A stretch of 41,603 nucleotides of DNA, taken from positions 1 to 41,603 of the forward strand of contig DASSLY010000128.1 in NCBI GenBank assembly GCA_035689185.1, written 5' to 3'. The notes under the pieces are model-generated. The model did not search any database and was not told the DNA's origin. It saw only the letters and a program-made list of their open reading frames with translations. The DNA comes from DASSLY01 sp035689185. Lineage in GTDB: Bacteria > Actinomycetota > Actinomycetes > Actinomycetales > Dermatophilaceae. Shown here piece by piece: positions 15,007-23,443 of the stretch (position 1 is the stretch's first letter; each line of letters starts with the position of its first letter). Both the position numbers and the translations under genes were made by a program.

Positions 15007-15663
15007 GTGCTCAAGTTCCTCATCGTCATCGCGGTCGTCGTGCTGCTCGTGCTGTGGGCGGTGGCCACATACAACGGGCTGATCAAGCTGCGCAACCTGG
15101 TGCAGGAGGCCTGGCGGCAGATCGACGTCGAGCTGAAGCGCCGGCACGACTTGATCCCCAACCTGGTCGAGACGGTCAAGGGGTATGCCGCGCACGAGCG
15201 GGGCACCCTCGAGGACGTGATGAAGGCCCGGTCTGCCGCTATGGCCGGCGGCATCAGCAACCCGGCCGACCAGGCGCAGAGCGAGAACGTGCTGACCCAG
15301 GCGCTCGGCCGGCTGTTCGCCGTCGCCGAGGCCTACCCGGACCTGAAGGCCAACCAGAACTTCCTGGCCCTGCAGCAGGAGCTGTCCGCGACCGAGGACC
15401 GGATCGCCGCGGGCCGCCGGTACTACAACGCCAACGTGCGCGAACTGAACACCAAGGTCGAGTCGGTCCCGTCCAACGTCGTGGCCGGTGCGGCCAAGAT
15501 CGGCAAGGCCGAGTACTTCGAGGCCGAGCAGACCGCCCGGGAGGCTCCCAGCGTCAGCTTCGGCACCCCCGGCCCGACGCTCGGCGCGCCGGGTGCGCCG
15601 TCGCAGCTGCCCCCCTCGCCCAGCCCGGGCGGCCCGGCGGGCCCGCAGGACACCCCCCGCTGA
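15007..15663 (+). CDS. LemA family membrane-anchored protein, 218 aa
   Basis: LemA proteins are anchored by one N-terminal helix and expose a helical bundle; their molecular role is not settled. Residues 1-20 form the membrane helix (FLIVIAVVVLLVLWAVATY), followed at once by the hallmark YNGLIKLRNLVQEAWRQIDV and ELKRRHDLIPNLVETVKGYA. Long helices then alternate to FLALQQELSATEDRIAAGRRYYNANVRELN, another signature, at about 118-147. The C-terminal 45 residues are a Pro/Gly/Ser-rich disordered tail (PSPGGPAGPQDTPR), longer than usual. The stop codon lies in the first unit of a repeat shared with the convergent DedA gene. Confidence 0.92.
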   Translation: MLKFLIVIAVVVLLVLWAVATYNGLIKLRNLVQEAWRQIDVELKRRHDLIPNLVETVKGYAAHERGTLEDVMKARSAAMAGGISNPADQAQSENVLTQALGRLFAVAEAYPDLKANQNFLALQQELSATEDRIAAGRRYYNANVRELNTKVESVPSNVVAGAAKIGKAEYFEAEQTAREAPSVSFGTPGPTLGAPGAPSQLPPSPSPGGPAGPQDTPR

Positions 15664-15776
15664 GCGGGGCACGCCCCGCGTCTCGCGCTGGGGCGCCGCG
15701 ATCAGCGCTGGGTGGGGCACACGCCGCATCCCGCGCTGGGCGGGGCACACGCCGGGGTCAGCGCTGGGCGGCGTCC
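15659..15776 (+). repeat. tandem array of about 28-bp units spanning two convergent stop codons
   Basis: Units start GCTGAGCGGGGCAC at 15659 and GCGCTGGG at 15685, 15705, 15733 and 15761 (steps 26, 20, 28, 28), mostly continuing YGGGGCACACGCC. The first unit includes the TGA of the LemA gene; the junction of the last two includes the stop (15758-15760) of the convergent DedA gene. GCGGGGCACGCCCCGC at 15664-15679 is a hairpin, so the array may be a bidirectional terminator. Confidence 0.85.
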
Positions 15777-16441
15777 TCGGCCTCTCCGGCCTCCTCGACC
15801 AGCCCGGCGGCCGTGGCGTTGGCCTGGCGCCGGTGCTTGAGGTACTCGTAGACCATGGGCAGTAGCGAGACGGCGACGATGAGGACGATCGCGACGTCGA
15901 GCTTGTCCTGAAGGACCGGGAACACCTGGCCCAGGAAGTAGCCCAGCAGGGTGATGCCGACCGCCCACAGCACGGCCCCGACCAGGCTCCAGGTAAAGAA
16001 CCGGCGCCGCGGCATCCGGCCGGCGCCGGCCACGACGGTGATGAACGTGCGCACGATGGGCACGAACCGGCCGATGACCAGGGCCTTGTTTCCGTGCTTG
16101 TCGAAGAAGGCGGTGGTCTGGTCGAAGTACTTCTTCTTCAGGACCCGCCCGTCCCGCTGATACAGCGGCGTCCCGAGCGCACGGCCGATCTCATACCCGC
16201 TGACGTTGCCCGCGAAGGCGGCCGCCGCCAGGACCGCGCAGGCCACGCCGATGTTCACCCGGACCTGCCCGGTCGAGACGAACAGCCCGACCGCGAAGAG
16301 CAGCGAGTCGCCCGGCAGGAGCGGGAACAACAGCCCGCACTCGATGAAGACGATGGCCACGCTAACCCAGAAGAACTGCGCGCCGAACTGGCTGAGCAGG
16401 TAGTTGGGGTCCATCCAGCCGGGTCCGAGCGTCGACATCAC
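15758..16441 (-). CDS. DedA family membrane protein, about 227 aa
   Basis: DedA proteins belong to the VTT/SNARE-associated superfamily and include undecaprenyl-phosphate and phospholipid flippases. Two signatures are visible: IECGLLFPLLPGDSLLF near residue 35 (the E...P.PGD/E motif in a re-entrant helix) and GRFVPIVRTFITVVAGAGRM near 123 (G-R-F-x-P-x-x-R...A-G). Four or five hydrophobic segments and a basic C-terminal tail ending in acidic residues are present. GTG at 16441 lies 6 bases from a TACGCT box; ATG at 16438 is one codon later and equally possible. The gene is divergent from the fructosamine kinase and converges on lemA. Confidence 0.9.
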   Translation of the reverse strand: MMSTLGPGWMDPNYLLSQFGAQFFWVSVAIVFIECGLLFPLLPGDSLLFAVGLFVSTGQVRVNIGVACAVLAAAAFAGNVSGYEIGRALGTPLYQRDGRVLKKKYFDQTTAFFDKHGNKALVIGRFVPIVRTFITVVAGAGRMPRRRFFTWSLVGAVLWAVGITLLGYFLGQVFPVLQDKLDVAIVLIVAVSLLPMVYEYLKHRRQANATAAGLVEEAGEAEDAAQR

Positions 16442-16447
16442 GGCCCC

Positions 16448-16453
16448 AGCGTA
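16448..16453 (-). promoter_or_regulatory. -10 box TACGCT of the DedA gene
   Basis: TACGCT on the minus strand ends 6 bases before GTG (16441) or 9 before ATG (16438). No ribosome site is present, so a leaderless message is likely. Confidence 0.42.
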
Positions 16454-16487
16454 GGTGAGCAACCCCCGTGTCGGCTGTGATGTGACC

Positions 16488-17351
16488 ATGACGACGGTCC
16501 TGCCGGCATCCCTGACCGACGGCCTCGGAGTGCGCCGTGTGCGCCCGGTGTCCGGCGGTGACATCGCCAGCGCCTACCGGCTGGACACTGCGGGCGGGCC
16601 GGCGTTCCTGAAGACCCACCCCGCGCCGCAGCCGGGCATGTTCGAGCGGGAGGCCGCCGGGCTGCGCGCGCTGCGGGCCACCGGGACGGTCCACGTGCCG
16701 GAGGTGCTGCGTGCCTCGCCCGACGGCCTGGTGCTGCAGTGGGTGGACGAAGGGCCCCGCCTGCCGCGGGCCGAGGCGGCCTTCGGCGCCGAGCTGGCCG
16801 CGCTGCACCGGACCACCGGTATGCGGTTCGGCGGGCTGGACGCCGACCTCGCCTCACCCACGGGGTACCTCGGCAGCCAGCCGGTCGACCTGACCCCGAC
16901 GCCGCGGTGGGAGGAGTTCCTGCTGGAGCGACGGCTGCGGCCGCTCACCGCGCGCGCGGTCCGGCTCGGTCGGCTCGACCCGTCCGCACCGGGGCTGCTG
17001 GACCGGGCCGCGGGGCGGTTGGACCAGCTGTGCGGTCCTCCCGAACCGCCCACGTTGCTGCACGGCGACCTGTGGGCCGGCAACCGCATCGTCGACTGCG
17101 ACGCGGTGAGCTGGGTTATCGACCCGGCCGTCTACTGGGGCCACCGTGAGGTCGACCTGGCGATGATGGCGCTGTTCGGCGGCTTCGGGCCGGCGTGCTT
17201 CACCGCATACCAGCAGGTCCACCCGCTCGCGCCCGGGTGGCAGGACAGGGTGGAGTGGTACCAGCTCACCCCGCTGCTGGTGCACGCGATCCTGTTCGCC
17301 GGCGGCTACGGCGCCGCGGCGCTGCGGGTCCTGCGGGCGGCGGCCCGGTGA
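16488..17351 (+). CDS. fructosamine/ketosamine-3-kinase family protein, 287 aa
   Basis: These kinases phosphorylate sugars attached to amino groups of proteins or amines so that they detach (deglycation). They have an aminoglycoside-phosphotransferase-like fold. Visible: the N-lobe VSGGDIASAYRLDTAGGPAFLKTH with the ATP-binding Lys, a conserved FEREAAGLRAL Glu helix, LVLQWVDEG at the hinge, catalytic LHGDLWAGN near residue 192, and the metal-binding Asp in VIDPAVYWGHREVDLAM near 212, a strong family signature. ATG at 16488 is chosen; GTG at 16482 or 16455 would add 2 or 11 residues. The stop overlaps the next start as GTGA, so the methyltransferase gene is coupled. Confidence 0.93.
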   Translation: MTTVLPASLTDGLGVRRVRPVSGGDIASAYRLDTAGGPAFLKTHPAPQPGMFEREAAGLRALRATGTVHVPEVLRASPDGLVLQWVDEGPRLPRAEAAFGAELAALHRTTGMRFGGLDADLASPTGYLGSQPVDLTPTPRWEEFLLERRLRPLTARAVRLGRLDPSAPGLLDRAAGRLDQLCGPPEPPTLLHGDLWAGNRIVDCDAVSWVIDPAVYWGHREVDLAMMALFGGFGPACFTAYQQVHPLAPGWQDRVEWYQLTPLLVHAILFAGGYGAAALRVLRAAAR

Positions 17352-18055
17352 GGGACCAGCCCGGCGGGCCGGTCGGCGTCGGCGTCGGGCCGTGGCAGGG
17401 GCCGTGGCCGGAAGACCTGGACACCTACGACCCGGAGTCGCTCGCCCACGGCGACCGGCGCAACGTGGTGGACCGGTACCGCTACTGGCGGCACGAGGCG
17501 ATCGTCGCCGACCTGGACCGGTCACGGCACCCGTTCCACGTCGGCGTCGAGAACTGGGGCCACGACTTCAACATCGGCTCGGTCATCCGCACCGCGAACG
17601 CGTTCAACGCGGCGGGGTTCCACATCGTCGGCCGACGCCGGTGGAACCGGCGCGGCGCGATGGTCACCGACCGGTACCTGCACGAGCACCACCACCCGGA
17701 CGTCCCGGCGCTGGCGAGCTGGGGCCAGGCACGCGGCATACCCGTGATCGGTATCGACAACCTGCCCGGAGCCCGGCCGCTGGAGACCTATGACCTTCCC
17801 CGCAGCTGCCTGCTGCTGTTCGGGCAGGAGGGGCCTGGCCTGTCCGAGGCCGCGACGGGGGCGGCGAGCGTGCTGCTCTCCATCGGCCAGTACGGCTCCA
17901 CCCGCTCGTTGAACGCCGGCGCGGCGGCCGCAGTCGCGATGCACGCATGGGTCAGGCGGCACGTGTTCGGACAGCCCACGGGCCCGCCGGAACTGCCCAC
18001 CGCGCGGTCGCAGGCCCAGCCCGCTCGTGGAAGTATCGGTGACGAAAAGCCGTGA
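17348..18055 (+). CDS. SpoU/TrmH-family RNA 2'-O-methyltransferase, 235 aa
   Basis: SPOUT enzymes methylate ribose in tRNA or rRNA using S-adenosylmethionine bound in a knotted fold. All three motifs are present: motif 1 NFNIGSVIRTANAF near residue 74, motif 2 LLLFGQEGPGLSEA near 155, and motif 3 IGQYGSTRSLNAGAAAAVAM near 179, containing the knot. An N-terminal basic/acidic extension (about 1-60) could bind RNA. The target nucleotide cannot be told from sequence. GTG at 17348 overlaps the kinase stop. The C-terminal 35 residues are low-complexity. fbaA follows after 25 bases. Confidence 0.92.
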   Translation: MRDQPGGPVGVGVGPWQGPWPEDLDTYDPESLAHGDRRNVVDRYRYWRHEAIVADLDRSRHPFHVGVENWGHDFNIGSVIRTANAFNAAGFHIVGRRRWNRRGAMVTDRYLHEHHHPDVPALASWGQARGIPVIGIDNLPGARPLETYDLPRSCLLLFGQEGPGLSEAATGAASVLLSIGQYGSTRSLNAGAAAAVAMHAWVRRHVFGQPTGPPELPTARSQAQPARGSIGDEKP

Positions 18056-18080
18056 TCTGTGCCAACGAAGGAGTGCCGTC

Positions 18081-19109
18081 ATGCCCATCGCCACCCCCGA
18101 GGTCTATGCCGACATGCTCGACCGGGCGAAGAAGGGCTCCTTCGCCTACCCGGCCATCAACATCTCCTCCAGCCAGACCCTGAACGCCGCCATCCGGGGA
18201 TTCGCCGACGCGGGCAGCGACGGCATCGTCCAGGTCTCCACCGGCGGCGCGGAGTACCTGTCCGGCCCGACCGTCAAGGACATGGTCTCCGGGTCCCTGG
18301 CGCTGGCGGCCTACGCCCACGAGGTGGCCAAGAAGTACGACGTCAACATCGCCCTGCACACCGACCACTGCCCCAAGGACAAGTTGGACAAGTTCGTCCG
18401 CCCGCTGCTCGCCGCCTCCACCGAGCGGGTCAAGTCCGGCGGCACCCCCTGGTTCCAGTCGCACATGTGGGACGGATCCGCCGTGCCGCTGGAGGAGAAC
18501 CTCAAGATCGCCCGCGAGCTGCTGGACCTGTGCCAGGCGGCCAACGTCATCCTCGAGATCGAGGTCGGGGTCGTGGGAGGCGAGGAGGACGGCGTCGCCG
18601 CGGAGATCAACGACCAGCTGTACACCACCCCCGAGGACGCCATCGCCACGGTGCAGGCCCTGGGCACCGGCGAGAACGGCCGCTACCTGACCGCCCTCAC
18701 GTTCGGCAACGTGCACGGGGTGTACAAGCCGGGCGGGGTGAAGCTGCGCCCGGAGATCCTCAAGCAGGCCCAGGACACCGTGATCAAGGAGAAGGGCTTG
18801 GCCGCCGACGCGCTGCCGTTCGACCTGGTCTTCCACGGCGGCTCGGGGTCGCTACCCGAGGAGATCTCCGCCGCGGTCGACTACGGCGTCATCAAGATGA
18901 ACGTCGACACCGACACCCAGTACGCGTTCACCCGCCCGATCGTGGACTGGATGCTGTCCAACTACAGCGGCGTGCTGAAGATCGACGGCGAGGTGGGCAA
19001 CAAGAAGCAGTACGACCCGCGTGCGTGGGGCAAGGCGGCCGAGGCCGGCATGTCGGCCCGGGTCGTGGAAGCCTGCCAGGACTTGCGGTCCGCCGGCACC
19101 CACGCCTGA
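18081..19109 (+). CDS. fbaA: class II fructose-bisphosphate aldolase, 342 aa
   Basis: The zinc-dependent aldolase of glycolysis/gluconeogenesis splits FBP to DHAP and G3P. LHTDHCPKDK near residue 92 has the catalytic Asp and a zinc His; EIEVGVVGGEEDG near 156 holds further metal/substrate residues; LTFGNVHGVYKPG near 212 and VFHGGSGS near 250 carry the other zinc His residues and phosphate contacts; KMNVDTDTQYAFTR is typical of the long class IIA form. ATG at 18081 follows AAGGAG at 18068-18073 at ideal distance. The stop overlaps the next gene's start (TGATG). Likely a high-expression gene: almost every codon ends in C or G. Confidence 0.97.
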   Translation: MPIATPEVYADMLDRAKKGSFAYPAINISSSQTLNAAIRGFADAGSDGIVQVSTGGAEYLSGPTVKDMVSGSLALAAYAHEVAKKYDVNIALHTDHCPKDKLDKFVRPLLAASTERVKSGGTPWFQSHMWDGSAVPLEENLKIARELLDLCQAANVILEIEVGVVGGEEDGVAAEINDQLYTTPEDAIATVQALGTGENGRYLTALTFGNVHGVYKPGGVKLRPEILKQAQDTVIKEKGLAADALPFDLVFHGGSGSLPEEISAAVDYGVIKMNVDTDTQYAFTRPIVDWMLSNYSGVLKIDGEVGNKKQYDPRAWGKAAEAGMSARVVEACQDLRSAGTHA

Positions 19110-19513
19110 TGCCGGGGGATCTCCTCGGCATCCCCGCGACCCTGCTTCCGGTCGACCCCGCTGCGGCAGAGCTGCAGGAGGGCCGAGACCTGCGTCTCGT
19201 CGCGGCGGCGCACCCGGCGTCCGCGCTGGCTTGGGCGGGCCTCGCCGAAGAGGCACTGGAGCGCGGTGAGCTGGTGGAGGCGTACGCGTTCGCCCGGACC
19301 GGCTACCACCGCAGCCTGGACCAGCTGCGCCGGAATGGCTGGCGCGGCCAGGGGCCGGTGCCGTGGTCGCATGAGCCGAACCGTGGCTTCCTGCGCTGCC
19401 TGGCCGCGCTGTCCCGGGCGGCGGGCGCGATCGGGGAGACGGAGGAGCAGCAGCGTTGCGCCACGTTCCTGCGCGACGCCTCCGCTGAGGCCGCGGACAC
19501 CCTGGAGCTCTAG
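19109..19513 (+). CDS. DUF3151 family protein, 134 aa
   Basis: A conserved actinobacterial protein of unknown function, which in mycobacteria also lies near fba. It is helical with TPR-like spacing: ASALAWAGLAEEALERGELVEAYAFARTGYHRSLDQLRRNGW is a helix-turn-helix pair, followed by a conserved loop GPVPWSHEPNRGFLRCLAAL and a final helix. No signal peptide or membrane segment. The ATG at 19109 shares bases with the fbaA stop (TGATG), so it is translated with the aldolase. A role tied to central carbon metabolism is inferred only from this linkage. Confidence 0.88.
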   Translation: MPGDLLGIPATLLPVDPAAAELQEGRDLRLVAAAHPASALAWAGLAEEALERGELVEAYAFARTGYHRSLDQLRRNGWRGQGPVPWSHEPNRGFLRCLAALSRAAGAIGETEEQQRCATFLRDASAEAADTLEL

Positions 19514-19518
19514 CGGCA

Positions 19519-20562
19519 ATGGCCAGGGCCAGGGGGAAACCGGTCACCGCCGCCGACGTCGCCGCCCGCGCAGGTGTCTCCAGGACCGCTGTCTCCTTCG
19601 TCCTGAACGGCAGGGACGCCGGCAACGTCTCCTCCCCCACCCGCGACCGCATCCTGGCCGCCGCCGCCGACCTGGGCTACACCCCCAACCTGGTGGCGTC
19701 CAGCCTGCGCCGCCAGAGCACCCGCCAGGTCGGCATCATCACCGACACCATCGCGAGCAGCCCGTTCGCCGGGCGGCTGCTGCGGGGGGCGGTCGACCGG
19801 GCCAGCGAGCGCGGCTTCATGGTGTCCCTGTTCGACACCGCGCAGCGTCCGGAACGGGAGTCCTCGGCCGCGCACGAGCTGCTGCGCCGCCGCGCCGACG
19901 GCATCCTCTACGCGTCCATGGGCCTTCGCGAGGTCACCGACCTGCCCGACGTGGGGTTGCCGATGGTGCTGGCCAACTGCTACGTCGCAGGCGACGCACT
20001 GCCGTGCGTCATCCCGGACGAGACGCTGGGCGGCCGCACCGCGGCGCAGTACCTGCTCGGGAACGGCCACCGGCGGGTGACCATGCTCGGCGGCTCCGGC
20101 GCGGTCGCCGGGCCGCTGCGGGCCGGAGGGTTCCGGTCTGCGATGCGCTCTGCCGGACTCGACCCGGCCGCGACGCCGGTGGTGGAGGCCGGCTGGACCA
20201 TCGACGCCGGGTATGCCGCCGCCTGCCGGGTGCTGAACCCTCCGCCGGAGGGGGAGAGCCCGACCGCGGTCTTCGCGGTTAACGACCGGGTCGCGCTCGG
20301 GGCCATGCTGGCTGCCGCCCGGCTGGGCCTGGACGTGCCGGGGGACCTGTCCATCGTCGGTTTCGACGACCAGGAGGAGCTGGCCGCGAACCTGGTGCCG
20401 GCGCTGACCACGTTGGCGTTGCCGCACCACCAGATGGGCGAGCGCGCGATGGATGTGCTCCTCGACCTGCACGCCGAGGCGCTGGAGCCGGACCGGCCCC
20501 GGCGGCAGCTGCTGGACTGCCCGCTCATGGTCCGCGACTCGGTGTCGCCGCCTCGTCGCTGA
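19519..20562 (+). CDS. LacI family transcriptional regulator, 347 aa
   Basis: A LacI/GalR repressor. Residues 9-31 form the helix-turn-helix (VTAADVAARAGVSRTAVSFV), followed by the hinge helix YTPNLVASSLRRQ that enters the minor groove. Residues 70-340 form the periplasmic-binding-like effector domain: VGIITDTIASSPF, DGILYAS, VIPDETLGGRTAAQYLLGNGHRRV (the family's D-x-x-x-G-x-x-x-A-x-x-x-L-x-x-x-G-H-R signature), TAVFAVNDRVALGAM and LSIVGFDDQEE. ATG at 19519 lies 5 bases after the DUF3151 stop. It is tail-to-tail with the GH32 gene, which may be a target, since LacI proteins often control sugar hydrolases. Effector unknown. Confidence 0.93.
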   Translation: MARARGKPVTAADVAARAGVSRTAVSFVLNGRDAGNVSSPTRDRILAAAADLGYTPNLVASSLRRQSTRQVGIITDTIASSPFAGRLLRGAVDRASERGFMVSLFDTAQRPERESSAAHELLRRRADGILYASMGLREVTDLPDVGLPMVLANCYVAGDALPCVIPDETLGGRTAAQYLLGNGHRRVTMLGGSGAVAGPLRAGGFRSAMRSAGLDPAATPVVEAGWTIDAGYAAACRVLNPPPEGESPTAVFAVNDRVALGAMLAAARLGLDVPGDLSIVGFDDQEELAANLVPALTTLALPHHQMGERAMDVLLDLHAEALEPDRPRRQLLDCPLMVRDSVSPPRR

Positions 20563-20574
20563 CGGCAGCTCTCG

Positions 20575-21918
20575 TCAGGCCGGGAACGCGGGCTCGACCA
20601 GGGCGGTCTCCAGCAGAACCTGCCGATCGCCGTGCAGGGACCAGTCCCCGTGCTGGGCCGACCGCACCGTCAGCGGCACGCCGCCGTACACCTCGACCAC
20701 GTCGCCGTCGACCCAGATCTGCACGCCGTCCGAACCCACGACCAGCGGCACCGCCGTATCCCCGCACCGCAGCATCAGCGCCAGCGAGCCCGAGCTCGAG
20801 CCGCCGCCCGAGCCGGCGTCCCCGCCCGAGCCGGCGTCCGGGGCCGCCGCCGGCCGGACGACCACGCGGCACGCAGCCGGCAGCGTCGCCGGCCCGGTGG
20901 CCAGGTCGACCACCTCGCGCCGGGCCGCGGACAGCGCGGCGGCCACCGCGGGGTCGACTCGGGTGGTCAGCCGGTCGCCGTCCAGGCCGAGCCGCCTGGG
21001 CAGGGTCAGGCAGCCGGCGACCGCGTCGCCCGGCTCGTCGCGCGGGGCATTCGGCTGCATCACCCAGCCGAAGGACAACGGGCCGTCCGGGTCCGGCACC
21101 GCCTGCGGGGCGTAACACTGGCTGCCGGCATCGGCCGGACCGTGGGCCCGAGCGCTGAACCGGGGTAGACCGTCCTGGTCGGCCGACATCGAGCCGACTA
21201 CGTAGCGCACTCCGTTGGCAGCCCCGTCGCTCACCAGGGAGAGCAGCAGCAGCCACGAGCCGTCGAGCTCCAACAGCTGCGGGCACTCCCACACCTGGGC
21301 CCGGTCCAGCGTTGAGACGACCGGGTCCCTGTCGGTGAGCCAGACCGACTCGTAGCGCCAGGCGGTCAGCTCGTCGCAGGAGAACAGCAGCAGCGCCGCC
21401 GAGCCGTCGGTCAGGCCCGCCCCGAGCAGCGCCAAGCGCCGTCCCGCCCAGTCGAAGACGAACGGGTCGCGCATCTCCGCGATGCCCAGCCCGCTCGGCG
21501 TCTCTGCCACCACGACGGGCTCGCTCCACGTCAGCAACTGCTCGTCCAGGGCCTCGCGCAGGCAGACGTTGGCATTGCTCACCTCGTCCGCGATGCCGGA
21601 GTACACCATCACCACCGGTTCGGTGCCCGGGACAGCCACCCCGCTCCAGGCGCCGAAGCGATCCGGACCCTGCGGCGTCGGGCCGAACGCCACCGGGTGC
21701 TCGGTCCAGCCCACCAGGTCCGGGCTGCTGAGGTGGCCCCAGTGGATGTCGCCGTGCCGGGCCTGCCACGGGTTGTGCTGGAAGAAGACGTGCCATCGTC
21801 CCCGGTGCCGGACGACCCCGTTCGGGTCGTTCAGCCAGCCCCGACGGGGCCGCGGGTGGTATGTCGTGCGGAGGGCCGGCGGCGGACCGGCCGGCTGGGT
21901 GGGAGAGGAAGTGGTCAC
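20575..21918 (-). CDS. glycoside hydrolase family 32 (beta-fructofuranosidase), 447 aa
   Basis: GH32 enzymes hydrolyse sucrose or fructans with retention. The five-bladed propeller signatures are present: WLNDPNG at 28-34 with nucleophile Asp31, MRDPFVF with RDP at 150-152 (transition-state stabiliser), and WECPQL with the acid/base Glu at 211. QHNPW and SGVAVP also match. A C-terminal beta-sandwich with a Gly/Ser-rich insertion (about residues 370-395) completes it. No signal peptide, so it should act on imported sucrose or sucrose-6-phosphate. GTG at 21916-21918 follows GGAG by about 10 bases. Converges on the LacI gene. Confidence 0.95.
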   Translation of the reverse strand: MTTSSPTQPAGPPPALRTTYHPRPRRGWLNDPNGVVRHRGRWHVFFQHNPWQARHGDIHWGHLSSPDLVGWTEHPVAFGPTPQGPDRFGAWSGVAVPGTEPVVMVYSGIADEVSNANVCLREALDEQLLTWSEPVVVAETPSGLGIAEMRDPFVFDWAGRRLALLGAGLTDGSAALLLFSCDELTAWRYESVWLTDRDPVVSTLDRAQVWECPQLLELDGSWLLLLSLVSDGAANGVRYVVGSMSADQDGLPRFSARAHGPADAGSQCYAPQAVPDPDGPLSFGWVMQPNAPRDEPGDAVAGCLTLPRRLGLDGDRLTTRVDPAVAAALSAARREVVDLATGPATLPAACRVVVRPAAAPDAGSGGDAGSGGGSSSGSLALMLRCGDTAVPLVVGSDGVQIWVDGDVVEVYGGVPLTVRSAQHGDWSLHGDRQVLLETALVEPAFPA

Positions 21919-21997
21919 CGGGAGGGCTCCAAGGGACGGTGGCGGCGAGCGGCCTAAATCGTGTCAGGAACGTCCTGGCCGCGGCAAGTCGCGGTCG

Positions 21998-22165
21998 TGC
22001 CCCGGCACTTTTGTGGCCCGCCCCGTCGTGGTCCGGGCACCTTGTGGCCCGCCGCGGGACAACGCGCAAGCGCGGACCGTCCGCGTCGTGGTCCGGCGCG
22101 TCGTGGTCCCGACACTTTGTGGCCCGCCGCGTCGTGGGTCCGGCGTCGTGGTCCCGCCAGTCGCG
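21998..22165 (+). repeat. mosaic of short repeats (TTGTGGCCCGCC and CGTCGTGGTCC)
   Basis: CACYTTGTGGCCCGCCSCG occurs near 22007 (with one extra T), 22039 and 22114, and CGTCGTGGTCC occurs at least five times between 22024 and 22155, interleaved. The mosaic occupies the gap between the divergent GH32 gene and the regulator at 22361. The rest of the gap (21919-21997, 22166-22300) shows nothing else I can name. Confidence 0.8.
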
Positions 22166-22304
22166 GCCCCGGGCCGCGCAGTGACGGTCCACGCGCTTCC
22201 CCGAGTGTCCGGGCCGGCCGCCGCTCTCCCCGTGTCATGCGGGGGCCTACGGGGTAAGGACCAGGCAGCCATCCGCTGGCCGGAAAGCCGCGTGGCCGCA
22301 TACT

Positions 22305-22326
22305 GCCATTGGCCGTAACCTGCCAG
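22305..22326 (+). promoter_or_regulatory. candidate operator GCCATTG-N10-GCCAG before regulator 1
   Basis: GCCATTG (22305-22311) and GCCAG (22322-22326) flank GCCGTAACCT, 34 bases before the start of the regulator at 22361. The same two words with the same 10-base gap and a similar core (CGTTAC) occur at 28957-28978 upstream of the second regulator of the same architecture. Autoregulation or cross-regulation is an inference. Confidence 0.35.
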
Positions 22327-22360
22327 TGGGGCGCGCGCCCAGCGCGCCGTGGGAGGTCCG

Positions 22361-23383
22361 ATGAGCCGGGCGCTGTCAGCGTTCTCCCTGTCCGCGACCG
22401 CGGTCAGCTTGTACCGGCAGGTGCTGCGCAGCGCGCCCGCCCGGCTGGAGGACCACGCCCGCGAGCTGGACCTCGACCTGGCCAGCGCCGCCGCCGAACT
22501 GGACAACTTGGTCGCTCAGCGGCTGGTGCGAAGGACGGCCGACGGCCTGGTGCTGGGCGAGGACCCCCGCCTGGCGTTGGGGCGGTTGCTCGACCGCGAG
22601 GAATGGATGCTGGCCAACCGGCGCCAGGACCTCGCCGACGCCCGGACCGCCATCGGGGTGTTCGCCGCGGACTACCAGATCGGCCACGCCGGCCCGGCCG
22701 ACGGGGTTCAGCCGGCGGTGGAGACGGTGTCGGCGGAGGCGGCCATGTCCCTGCTCACCGCGGTGATCCGGCGCACCCATGGCCCGGTGCTCGGCAGCGT
22801 CAGTGACGAGCTGATCCTGCCTGTGCTGGACGACGACCTCCTGTTCGCCCAAGACCTGGCGGCCGGTGTCCATCACCAGCGCACGCTGTTCGCTGCGTCG
22901 GTGCTGGAAGACCCGCGGGCGCGCGCGATGGTCGACCGCTGGGCGGCCAGCGGCGCCCAGCAACGGATCGCCGGGGAACGCCTTACTGACTTCGTGGTGC
23001 TGGGGACGGAGATGGTGATCACCCGGGCCGACTGGGGCGTCGGCACCGGCCGGTCCATGGTGATCCGTGACCCGATGCTGGTGCGAACCTTCAGCTGCCT
23101 GTTCGACCACGCGTGGGCCATGGCGCTGCCCATGCAGGGCAGCCGCCAGCAGGCGCCGGAGCGGACCCTGCTCACCCTGCTCGCCGCCGGGCTGAAGGAC
23201 GAGGCGATCGCCCGCCACATGAGTTCGGGGGTCCGTACGGTGCGCCGCCGGGTGGCCCGGCTGATGTCTCAGCTGGACGTGGAGACCCGGTTCCAGCTCG
23301 GTGCGGCGGCAGAGCGCAGCGGCCTGCTGAGGCTCACCGACTCGGAAGGGGTAGGCGCAGCGGCGACCCGGTACGAGGAGTGA
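22361..23383 (+). CDS. one-component regulator: N-terminal winged helix plus C-terminal LuxR-type HTH (copy 1), 340 aa
   Basis: Residues 1-70 look like a TrmB-like winged helix (TAVSLYRQVLRSAPARLEDHARELDLDLASAAAELDNLVAQRLV, then RRTADGLVLGEDP). The middle (about 75-260) is a helical and beta region resembling the sensor part of TrmB-like regulators (VSDELILPVLDDDLL, VHHQRTLF, VVLGTEMVI). The C-terminus, from about 270, is a LuxR-type HTH: LLAAGLKDEAIARHMSSGVRTVRRRVARLM, then LDVETRFQLGAAAERSGLL. ATG at 22361 follows GGGAGG at 22351-22356. The protein shares its whole layout with the one at 27846-28901. Ligand and targets are unknown; such regulators often act on local or secondary-metabolite genes. 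Confidence 0.82.
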   Translation: MSRALSAFSLSATAVSLYRQVLRSAPARLEDHARELDLDLASAAAELDNLVAQRLVRRTADGLVLGEDPRLALGRLLDREEWMLANRRQDLADARTAIGVFAADYQIGHAGPADGVQPAVETVSAEAAMSLLTAVIRRTHGPVLGSVSDELILPVLDDDLLFAQDLAAGVHHQRTLFAASVLEDPRARAMVDRWAASGAQQRIAGERLTDFVVLGTEMVITRADWGVGTGRSMVIRDPMLVRTFSCLFDHAWAMALPMQGSRQQAPERTLLTLLAAGLKDEAIARHMSSGVRTVRRRVARLMSQLDVETRFQLGAAAERSGLLRLTDSEGVGAAATRYEE

Positions 23384-23443
23384 GTTGAGCCGACGAGCGG
23401 CAACGTGGCGCGCCGCCGACCCAGCCGTCCCGAATGCAGCCGG

